A DNA stretch of 64,000 nt from Formicarius rufipectus (taxonomy: Eukaryota > Chordata > Aves > Passeriformes > Formicariidae). The DNA lies in contig VXAU01002296.1 of the NCBI GenBank assembly GCA_013399695.1, forward strand, positions 1,445,966-1,509,965, in the 5' to 3' direction. The notes under the pieces are model-generated. The model ran no database searches, was not told where the DNA came from, and saw nothing but the letters and a program-made list of their open reading frames with translations. The stretch's first letter is position 1. Each line of letters begins with the position of its first letter. Shown here in pieces: positions 52,940 through 62,300 of the stretch. Made by a program: the position numbers and the translations under genes.

Positions 52940-53340
52940 AACAGTTCCTTTTCAAACTGGCAACCTGGCACAAGTGTGGTCCCCTAGGGATTGATATTGA
53001 GCCCAATGCTGTTTAATATCTTTACAGTTGATGAGGATGATGAGATCAAGTGCAACCTGAGGAAATATGCCAATGATACCAAACTGAGTGGGGAAATTAT
53101 AATTTTGGAAGGGACATCCACCATGCAGGTAGACCTGGATAATCTGGAGAACTGGACTAACAAGAACCTTATAAAATTCAACAAGGACAAGTGTAAGGTC
53201 TTGCACCTGGGAAAACATAATCCAAGAGTGCAGCACAGGCTGGAATCTACCCTGCTGGGGAACCATTCTGTGGAAAGTGACCTGGGGATCCTGGAGAACA
53301 ACAAGCTCAATATGAGTGCAAAGGCTCAGGGCATTCTTCA
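52940..53340 (+). mobile_element. CR1-like LINE RT fragment without a 3' tail
   Basis: Translates as decayed CR1 RT: SPMLFNIF, then YANDTKLSG (motif C with the first catalytic Asp lost), LIKFNKDKCKVLHLGKHNP and LGILENNKLNMS. It breaks off before the RT C terminus and 3' tail, so it is truncated at both ends. Its right edge meets a 20-bp tandem repeat. Confidence 0.9.
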
Positions 53341-53375
53341 TTTTAATTAATATTGCTTCATTTTAATTAATATTA
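53337..53375. repeat. 20-bp tandem duplication
   Basis: 'ttcattttaattaatatt' plus gc, then again plus ac, at the broken 3' edge of the CR1 fragment. Confidence 0.9.
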
Positions 53376-54570
53376 CTTTTGGTTAAGAAAAGAAGAAAAT
53401 GTGGTATCTGTGATTGAAATATAAGTGCTTTGGAAACTTTTCTCAATTGAAAATGTAACTTTCTTTGCTATGGCTAAAGCATTTGTTAAGGGTAAATAAC
53501 TGAAATCAGCACTTAATAAGTTGTAGTTCAGTACAAAATGCTACAAAAATTAAAGTTATGTCAACCAGAAACCATGTAGACAGAAGAAATAACAAAGGTG
53601 GTGGTCTGGGATTGAATCACAGTCTGGGTCAAATACAAGTGTATTAGCATTTATATAAGTTCCACAACACTCAGTCCCACTCCCATGATCAGGACCTGCT
53701 CAGTGTCACAGGAGGAGGAATTTTTTGAGAAGCAAGGACTCAAGCAGGACTCTCTGTCACTAAACAGAGCATTGTTAGCAGCCCTGCTTACCTCTATAGC
53801 AGTTGTTTTACCTGATTCCCTTGCTACCAGGTCCCATCACAACTGAGAAGGCTGAGGAGCAAGGGGGTGGGAAGTCCATACGGCAGCCCACTAGTCTCTT
53901 GTTACTATTATTGCCAAATCTTATCTCCTTGAAGTTTCCTTTAGAACGTTCAAATGGGAGGCTGCAGAATCTGAAAAATGTCTAAATTACAGTTTTCTGA
54001 ACCAAGGCCTGGAAAAGCACTGACCTTTAGCATTGCTTATTCTTGGATGTGTCTTCTTCCTCCCTTTGCGAGTGGCCTGTTTGGGTATATGCAAGACCCA
54101 TGGGAGATACATGTGGGAAGATAAGAGTCTTTAGAAGGCAAACTGTGAGAGCAAGGGGTATGACTGATGAAGTCTCATGTGTGAAAATCCAGTGGTTCTT
54201 TAAAATTGGCTCTATCACCAGCTATAATCTAAATGTTAATAATGTAGAACAGAAACTTTGTACCATTGTCAAAGGCTGGCTGAGAGCTAGAATTTTAAAA
54301 GTCCACCAGTAATGCCTACTCAAAATGTTCCAGACTGGGATCCAAGCCTAATGGCTTAATCTGAGCCTTTTTGGTGAGCTGTACTTCAAACTTATTTATT
54401 GAAACTGAGGAACATTAACCTCATACAGTTAAGGCAGTTTATAAACTAGGTGTCAGACAGCTCATCCTTTATAAGCTGATAAAATGTTCCTTTACATAGT
54501 CTTGCTTTATCCTTGTCTCTCTTTCTTCTTCCCTTACTTAGCAGTGACAGATTCCAAAAGCAATTCATGG
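53376..54570. other. Intergenic, no gene recognised
   Basis: No repeat or exon-like signal that I can support. Confidence 0.5.
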
Positions 54571-54868
54571 TCACAGAATCACAGAATCATTTAGGCTGGA
54601 AAAGACCTTTAAGATCACAGAGTCCAACACTGCCAAGTCCACTACTAGAACATGTCTCTAAGTACTTCTACATGTTTTTTAAATACTCCTATGGATAGTG
54701 ATTCAACCACTACCCTGGACAGCTTGTTTTAGTGCTTTACAACCCTTTCAGTGCACTAATCCTCCCTAATATCCAACATTAACCTCCTCTGGTGCAACTT
54801 GAGTCCATTTCCTCTTGGTCCTTACAGGCAGATCTGCTGTGGGCTAGCTCTCATCTGCCTATTGGAAC
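54571..54868 (-). mobile_element. CR1 LINE fragment (antisense)
   Basis: Starts 'tcacagaatcacagaatc', then 'ggctggaaaagacctttaag', 'gtccatttcctcttggtcc' and 'gggctagctctcatctgcc', the reversed CR1 3' end. Moderately diverged; 5'-truncated. Nothing recognised between it and the LTR at 55440. Confidence 0.88.
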
Positions 54869-55439
54869 GAGTAGGTGCAAATACTTTCCTGGATTTACTG
54901 GAGCAGAAAGAGAGTAATAGAAAATCAGTACATCTGTACTCATTTTGTATTCACAGAACTCATCATTTCTAAGATCACCTCCTAACCATTTCATAGGCTG
55001 CTCAGTTCATCCTGGACACTTACCCTGACCTTCATACTCTGGTAGAGCTTTTGCCCCATGATAACCATCACCCAGATAGTTGTTAGTAACAGTCTGACAC
55101 TTGACATGAGCCGGGGCCTGATACTTCCAGGGAGGGCAGGACAAGTTAGGCTAAGATGAGGAAGAATATGATGACTTTTAAAAGCAGAACAGCCACAAGT
55201 GTATTAGAAACCTTTTCAGTTTTATGATATTTTCCCCACCCCCAAGCATTTCTTCCTCTTCTACCTTTTGCAGCCCCCTTTAAGAGTATCAAAGCCCAAA
55301 GTAACTGTGTTCTCATGGAGGGGAGAGAATAATTTTACGGAGCTTTCAAGTAATTAGCTTCTGTGCTCTCAAGGCAGAGCTAATGACCTTAGTCAGCACT
55401 GCCTCTGAAATTTGAGGGAACAAACATAAGTTAACAGAC

Positions 55440-56129
55440 TGTCCTGGTTATAGTAGCCAGGATCAGTTTGTCACTGCGTGGGTGTGTATTCTAAACCCTC
55501 TATGTCATTTTTTTCTCATGAACTGCTCACAATGGCCCATTTGCAGCAGCTGCCCAGGGCACACCTGACCCCTCAGGCTACATGCTGGATGTTTAGGAAC
55601 TTCTGTGAGATAAGGAAGTTTTCCTGCCTCCACACCCACCTGAGGGGTCATGTCTGCTAATGGGCCACCAGGGATGCCAAAAATATGCCATTGTTTACCT
55701 CACAGAGTAAATCATCCCTTGTAAAACTCTCCACCCTGGGGGAGGGACTGGGCATTCTCATAGGAGCCCAAGCATAGATAACCTTGGGGTTTTGGGACTG
55801 CAATCTCTCCTCAGATCCAGAGGAGGACCAGAAACTCGACTGGACTGAGACTGCCACCAGACTGCAACCATCATTTTCACCAGCAGGTTTCTTTCTTTCC
55901 TCTTACTTTGAACTCAGAGGGGTCACATGGTGTTCAGCACAAGGGTTGGTGAGCTCCATTCTGCTCCTGCCCCTCTGTGCTGGGCTGTACATCTGGTTTT
56001 TGTGGCACAAACGAATTTTCCTTCTGTATCAGTGTATTCTGTGATCTTTTATTAAACTGTTATTCTGACTTGCAATCCCATTCTGAGTTGGATTCATTTC
56101 TCCTGCCAGTTTAGCTCTAAACCAGCACA
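55440..56129 (+). mobile_element. Solo endogenous-retrovirus LTR with 6-bp target duplication
   Basis: Starts TGTCCTGGTTA and ends TAAACCAGCACA, so TG...CA ends with a short imperfect inverted terminal match (cctggttt / aaacc). It is flanked by the exact 6-bp direct repeat ACAGAC (55434-55439 and 56130-56135). A poly(A) signal ATTAAA lies at 56051. There is no internal retroviral sequence, so this is one complete 690-bp LTR left by LTR-LTR recombination. A 6-bp duplication is typical of beta/alpha-type (ERVK-like) elements. The intact flanks suggest a younger insertion than the other LTRs here. Confidence 0.88.
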
Positions 56130-56143
56130 ACAGACTAAAGAAG

Positions 56144-56198
56144 TCTGGGTTTAGGTCCCTTTCAATGCAAATCATTCTATGACTCTGTGATTCCATGA
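56144..56198 (+). mobile_element. CR1 3' tail remnant next to the LTR
   Basis: 'aggtccctttcaatgcaa' followed by 'attctatgactctgtgatt', a CR1 tail of about 55 bp starting 8 bp after the LTR target duplication. Confidence 0.75.
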
Positions 56199-56850
56199 GC
56201 CAAGTATGGAACGCTCTGTGCTTTGAGGTAGACAGATGTCTTTATTTCTGATAGTACTGCTTAGAGTATTTGAAACTCTACTTTTTATATAACTAAAACA
56301 GAAGGAAAAACTACTAATTCTGATCTCTTTAAGGGAAAAGAAATCATCACATTCCCATCTTCTGCCATTGGAGTGTTTACAAGTGTTTACAAGTGTGCGG
56401 TTAAAGTGAAGAGTGGTGTCCGGTTACGTTGTTCCTCCAACCACTATGAATTGTCTGATGTAAACAAGTGCACATGCATTTAGCAAAGGCAAAGACATTG
56501 CCGTTCGGTAATACTTTGAAAAGAAGTGTGGGACAGACATCACTCATTTTAAAGGAGGAAGGAATTCCATACATGTTTTTCTAAAAACTTCAACAAAGGA
56601 CCCGAGTTCATAAACATACAAACACAGATGCACACATAAGTTATGAAATTTAGTTTATTCTACCCTTGCTCTTTATTGGACTAAATAGCACTGATATACT
56701 TGATCCACATTCAGAAAATTCTCATCCATTATCTTAACTTATTAAAATTCACTTATTAAACTTAAAATGAATTGCAACATTTCTTCCTCTTCATTCATAG
56801 CAGACACTTTGGAAGAGCTGAAAGAGAGCAAACAGCCATATCTAAACAAT
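56199..56850. other. Intergenic, no gene recognised
   Basis: AT-rich. Contains a 10-bp direct repeat 'gtgtttacaa' near 56375 and minus-strand AATAAA motifs near 56652 and 56683. Confidence 0.5.
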
Positions 56851-56851
56851 T

Positions 56852-56865
56852 TTTATTTATTTATT
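56852..56865 (-). promoter_or_regulatory. Overlapping AATAAA signals, possible poly(A) site of the 57-kb candidate gene
   Basis: Three overlapping AATAAA hexamers on the minus strand, about 320 bp past the stop at 57187, followed by T-rich sequence on that strand. This fits a 3' end for the candidate gene, though AT-rich DNA produces such motifs by chance. Confidence 0.3.
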
Positions 56866-57186
56866 TAATTATTTGTTTTAAGAGACAATGATAGTTCACA
56901 GTAAGTCAAAATATTAAGATGCAATGTGTGACCAGCACTCAGGACATTAAGGATCTCCATAGAGTTTATGTTTTTTACTTTAGCCTACTTCACAGGAATG
57001 TTAACACACACCATTCTACTATTGAATCTGGGACATTGACTCCACTAGAATAACTTCTGATTAACGCTGGTGTAATTTAAAACCATATTACCTATTTTTC
57101 ACCAGTTAGTATACAAGACTATATGTCACTTTTCGATAAATATTTACACCCTCTGGAAGTTTGTTGTGATATCTGGCACCTAGCAG

Positions 57187-57497
57187 TCATTCTTCATGTG
57201 AGAAATTTCTTCCTTCTTTGCTCCAAATACTTTGTAAGATACTGTTTCTGCTGATTCCTTTGAAATTTAAGTTCATTGATGGCAAAATACCTGAAATGAA
57301 CTTCCCAAGAAACTGATCAAGAGCAACCCCAAGAATCTGGTGTGGTACACAGAAGGCAGCAGTTGGAAACAGTGCAGCAGCTAAATGTTCTGCATAGGCT
57401 CTGCAGAGCCACTGGAAGAGTGAGCTGCTATTGCCATTTTCGCAGCGGAATTTTCTGAAGAGGTCTCCTTTTGGAATAGTTTTGCTAGTCACTGCTG
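57187..57497 (-). CDS. Candidate unknown gene, exon 2 (C-terminal 102 residues)
   Basis: The frame reads from a pyrimidine-rich tandem acceptor (CTTTCTTTTCTTAG|CAG|CAG, first AG at 57498-57499) to TGA at 57187. It encodes residues 28-129 of the joined protein (residue 27 spans the junction). Features: a basic stretch (KGDLFRKFRC, 36-45), then a long hydrophobic, probably helical segment (SLFQWLCRAYAEHLAAALF, 52-70, to about residue 98) with Cys at 45, 58 and 76, and a polar C terminus ending NFSHEE. There is no signal peptide, because the frame continues upstream only from a GTG and not an ATG. Codon choice looks vertebrate-coding (no TCG or CGA). I do not recognise the family. Alternatives: a chance open frame or an lncRNA exon. 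Confidence 0.4.
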
Positions 57498-57808
57498 CTA
57501 AGAAAAGAAAGCTGAAAGTCAACACTTACACATAACACCTCTGTACCAGAAGAGAGATTTCAAAGATACGGACAAAACAGAGAGTTTCCCATGTAGAAAG
57601 TAATTTGTTAGTGGAAAAAACAGTTGAAACAGCTTATTTAGTCTACTCTAATAAGAGTAAAATATCCCAGTAATTTAAACCCTAAAGAGTTCAGGGAATG
57701 TTTCACCATTACTTTTGACTATGAAGTAGGAAGGAAATAAATTCAGCAGCAGAATCCATGGGCAATATTCTCAAACAAGCACTTTGAAGTAAAAACCATA
57801 TGACTCAC
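57498..57808 (-). other. Predicted intron of the candidate gene
   Basis: GTGAGT...TTAG, 311 bp, phase 1. A plausible branch site (GTTGAC) lies about 20 bases before the acceptor. The acceptor is of NAGNAG type, so one alanine more or less could be spliced in. Length and sites are ordinary for a bird intron. Confidence 0.38.
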
Positions 57809-57887
57809 CTCTTCTGTTGAAAAATGTGTCCTTCCCTCCTGGGACGCCACCATTGATGTTGTTGTTACAGCTGCTTCCATGAGGCAT
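57809..57887 (-). CDS. Candidate unknown gene, exon 1 coding part (26 residues)
   Basis: An ATG at 57887-57885 (context CAGAAAATGC, A at -3) opens 26 codons beginning MPHGSSCNNN and ending DTFFNRR. It stops at a strong donor AACAGAAGAG|GTGAGT (GT at 57808-57807), phase 1. The leftover G joins exon 2 in frame across a 311-bp intron, giving 390 coding bases and 129 residues. An in-frame TAA lies 39 bases before the ATG, so this ATG is the first possible start. An acceptor-like tract (CACTTCAG near 57955) would make 57954-57888 5' UTR. The other open frame here (57743-57943) runs through the donor and would stop at once after splicing. Transcription is unproven. Confidence 0.38.
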
Positions 57888-57954
57888 TTTCTGGACTGTT
57901 GCTTCTCCTTTTCTTTTCTCCCATTAGAATAGTTCTGCTGCATTTGTGGTCAGG

Positions 57955-58503
57955 CTGAAGTGCATGTAATTTAAAAAGTGACAGCAGTGGAGAGGAGGCA
58001 TTTCAAACCCTGTCACCCAGCCTGGGGCTCTGTGTGGAATCCAGCCAGAGAACTTGGAAAGGCCTCATTCATGTGTCTGGGCTGGCACTGCAAGTGTAGG
58101 AAGACTTTTCTCCAGGAGGAGGCTCCTAGCTCTTTTTGTCCTAACACAGATTTTACCTACACACAAATTTTGTATCAAGTGGAATTTTTACCAGCATCTC
58201 ATGAAGAGATGCTCAAACTACCACATTTACTGTAGATAGAGAGGAAAAAGTGGAAAATTTTGAAGCTGTATTGGAAGGCTATGGGTTTGGAATCGGCAAA
58301 CTCCCCAGACTTAAACAATACAAGGGAAGAATGAAACCCACCTTTATATGACTTGAAATATTAGTGAAAATTAAAAATTAGTGGAAATACTGACAACTTT
58401 AGCAAAAACATAAATTAATTTTTTAGATACTTTTTCACTTTTTTCTTTTGGACACTAACTGAAAGATTTATTTCCTGAAATGCAAAAGAGCAAGACAAAG
58501 TAA
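57955..58503. other. No gene recognised
   Basis: Unique-looking DNA between the candidate gene and a CR1 copy; possible upstream region of the candidate gene. No TATA box or CpG cluster was seen. Confidence 0.45.
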
Positions 58504-59306
58504 GAATCACAGAATCACAAAATGGTTTGCATTGGAAGGGACCTTAAACGTCATCTAATTCCAAACTCTTGGCCACAGGCGGGGATGCCATTCACTAGAT
58601 CAGGTTGCTCAGAGCCCCACCCAGCCTGGCCCTGAACACTTCCAGTGATGGGGCATCTACAACTTTTCTGAGCAACCTGTTCCTGTGTCTCACCACTCCC
58701 TGAGCAGAGAATGTCTTCCTTACATCTAATCTAAACCTGCCTCTTTTTTCAGTTTCAAACCACTTCCCTTTGTCCTGTCACTATCTGCCAGTATAAAAAG
58801 TCCCACTGCCTCCTTTTTATAAGCCTTCTTTATGGACTGGAAGGCCACAGTGATGTCTCCACAAAGCCCTCTTTGCTCCAGACTGAACAAGCCCAGCTCT
58901 CTCAGCCTGTCTTTGTAGGAGAGGTGCTCCAGCCCTCTGATCATCTTTGCGCCCCTCCTCTGGTTCTGCTCCAACAGGTCCACATCCTTTCTGTCCTGAG
59001 GACCCAGAGCTGGATGCAATATTCCAGATGGAGTCCCAGGAGTGCAGAATAAAGCAGGAGAATCACCTCCCTTGACCTGCTGGCCATTCCTCTTTTGATG
59101 CAGATGAGGATACAGCTGGCATTCTGGGTTGTGAGTGCCCACTGTAAGCTCATGTCCAGCTTTCATCTACTAGAACCCCCAAGCCCTTCTCCAGAAGGCT
59201 GCTCTCAATGACTTCTCCCAGCCTGTACTCATACCTATGATTGCCCCAACGCAGATGCAGCACCTTGTAATTGGACTTGTTGAACTTCACAAGCTTCTCA
59301 TTCCCT
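58504..59306 (-). mobile_element. CR1 LINE copy (antisense), about 0.8 kb
   Basis: Starts with the inverted tail 'gaatcacagaatcac' and covers, in reverse, the whole CR1 3' region: 'gttgctcagagccccaccc', 'cttccttacatctaatct', 'cctcctctggttctgctcc' and 'tgcagcaccttgtaattgg'. The minus-strand frame 58726-59166 is decayed RT (LLEQNQRRGAKMIRGLEHL). It keeps high similarity to consensus, so it is one of the younger CR1 copies here. Confidence 0.93.
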
Positions 59307-62300
59307 CTCACAGAAAGAAAAGGTTATTTGATTATTCATTCAGTATAATTGCGTTTGAAGTTGATAGGAATTAGAAGTATGGTAAAAACTCTAAAAATAC
59401 TATTTAGTTGATATTCCACATCCATTCCAGTGATTTCACTAAATACTGTTAAAAGCTGCCTGGCAATTTATAGAGCAATAGAACATGCTTTAGAAGCATG
59501 GTGTTACAGTTATTATTTTTGTCCACTTGAAGAATACACTCATCAAGTGCTGGCTGTTAGCAGTGTGAAAGTGATATATAAAAAAATAAATTGAAACTAC
59601 AGTTATAAACCTACTGGCTAGCACCTTCAGCCCAAATTCAGTAGTTCATTAACTGTATGACTTTATTTCTGTGGTTGTTTCCTACCTAAACACAGGTTTA
59701 CAATTGGATATATTGGCATTTCAGTCCATAAAGTGAACAGGGTAAAAATGAGCAAGACATTACTGAATAGGATAATTTTAAAAAAGATAATTAGCATCCT
59801 GTGGTGCTTGGGTTAATGTTCACTTGGACAAGAATACAGTCCTCATTAACATTTTTCAGAATTATGGTACTAATGGCAAGATATCCCAGCTGGTGAAAGT
59901 CAGCATAGCTCAGGGAGCTTCCTTGGCTTTGCAACCATTGAGAACCTGACTTATTTTTTCTGTTACATTTTTTATATTCTGAAAGATAAAACTATTGCTA
60001 CAGTAACAAAGAAAAACAAAAAGTTTGGAGAAGAAAAAACTGTTAGCATTTTTCTTCCTGTCTTGTCAAAATGTTGCAGTGAAAGAATGCGTCACACCTT
60101 TAGCTTCACTTCTTACAAGTTTTATGGCAGTACCAGGAAGGCATATTCCCACAAGTTTTAAGTGCTCCTTAAGTGCATGCTGTTTGATACTTGTTATTCT
60201 GAAGTAATTAGTGCATATTGTCTTTCCACTACTAAAAAGTCACAGACTTTCAAGTAGGACAAATGATCAGCCATTTCAGTTGGATTAGAATCCAGACAGC
60301 CTGTCATATGGTATGAGGGGGAAAAAAATGCATTTAACAGATATCCTGCCTTAGACATGACCATATTGATTTGATATATTCTACAAGACAGTAGATCTAA
60401 TTAAAAATTTCTGTCCTCTGAGCACAATTGTTACTGCAGGAAAATGGATAGGGCAATTAAATGAACACAGGTGAGACTTCTGTGTTCTGACAAAACATTT
60501 CTGCTCAGATGATCTGGCCTGTGACACTGAGCACTTGCTCTGCAGATCTGGAACATTAGACCCACAAGTAACCAGCTACATCTTTCTTCTGTTTGGTTGA
60601 GAGCTACTGCTATGCCCCCACAGCCACAAAATGAGTGACAAAGCATCATTTCAGATCACCTACTGCAGAGTACCAAACCAAAGCAGAACTGACGACCAAA
60701 TAAGAGATTTAGGAACAGTCTGAACATAGTCCAACTATCCAGGTCAGAACATCTAGCAAACTGTTCCTAGTTGAAACCTGAAACCTTTGAACTCATAAAG
60801 GAAAACCTAAGAGAAAAACTATTTCAACTAGTAGCAGGCGTGAGCAACATACTAACCAAGAAGTGAGTATTAGATCAAAGCTGTCAATGGCCACAAACTT
60901 CTTTAGTTCCTAAAGCAACTGTACTGACTTCACCCTAAGCCAACAGATACTCCAAGGACCTAAATTTCATTCCATCACTTCTCTGACCAACTCAGAAGTA
61001 ATAGAAGTCATAAATGTTTTAGAGAACAGTTTCTAAACCAGGCTTCTTAAAAACAAACAGAAATCAAACTAACAATACTGCTATGCAAGGAGGAGGAGTG
61101 CAAAGGGGAAGGTTTTCAACAAGTGTACAAGACTTTCAAACCACACCTCTGGGTTTTGCAAGGGCATGTTAATTGTCATCATGAGGCTGGATTCCTCACC
61201 TTCAGGGTTTGCTTCAGATAAAGGTATATTTTGGCCAAAGTCCTGAGTTTGCCTCCTCTTACAGCTGTGATTCAAATGGAAAATAGATAAAAACTGGTAC
61301 ATTTATTTAGTCTTTGCTCATTAAGATGTTGGACAACAGTTATTAATGTTTTTAAAGATAAGCTTTCTGCGAAATGTTGCCAAAACAAATGTAAACAGCA
61401 CACAAAGGCAGGTAAATAACTCCACATTTTATCTTGTTCATAATCATATTAGGAAGGATATTTAAATAGTAGGTGCACCTAGATCAAATTAAAATTACAA
61501 TGGCAGTGGCACATAGAAAACTTAGGTTAGATTTAATTTTTTTTTTTAATTTGGTAACTTATTTTCTTCAGCCAGAGTGATACTGCATCGGGTTATGTGG
61601 CAGTCAAGAGATTTTAAACCAAATGAATGAATGAAAATCAAATGTATGATCTATAATTAAACTGAAAAAAAATCAGGATTAGATATCTTGGGAATTTTTT
61701 TTTTTTTTTTTGGATACTGATGACAAGTGATGATTAGTTACACTAATTTATGGAACTCAGGTTACATCAATTGAATGTCTGTAAAGGTGTTGCACTCCCT
61801 CCTACATAGCATAACAAGTCTCCTGAAGAAAAGTGGAAAACTTCAATTTACACATTTATACATTTAGAGGAACCACATCTTATTAATTATAAAGATGCTA
61901 AGACTTTTTCTGATTGCATATTGTGTTAAACAAAAGCTGAATTTTCCATAATGCCAAAGATAAAGAATAAGACGTGACAACACACATCAAAAAAAAAAAA
62001 AAAAGGAAGAAAAAAAGAAATACTGAAAGAAATAAATAGGTAGCTGGCACTGAAACCCCTGATTTATTTGTCAGNAAACAAAAAAAAAAAAAAAAAAAAG
62101 GCAGAAAGACATTATCACAAATTTAGGAGAAAGGCAGATAATATCTGGATGAGTCACTAAAATGCCAGGCAGAGGTTTGGTGGATTTACTTCATATTCTG
62201 TCTCTTATGTGGGGAAGGAGTTGCTGCTCGTGCAGATTGTCACCATGAGTAGGATAGCTTCGTGAAGACTGTTGTCACTTCCTTGTGGCTTCAAATTCCC

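Noticed and set aside
48096..56129. LTRs at 48.1 and 55.4 kb as the two ends of one provirus
   Set aside because: They are opposite in orientation, differ in sequence and length, and no gag/pol/env lies between; the 55.4-kb LTR has its own target duplication.
57498..57525. Signal-peptide-like start (LTFSFLFLAAVTS) for the 57-kb frame
   Set aside because: The first codon would be GTG, not ATG, and the stretch is the pyrimidine tract of the predicted acceptor.
58726..59166. 146-codon minus-strand frame
   Set aside because: Decayed CR1 RT inside the element at 58504-59306.
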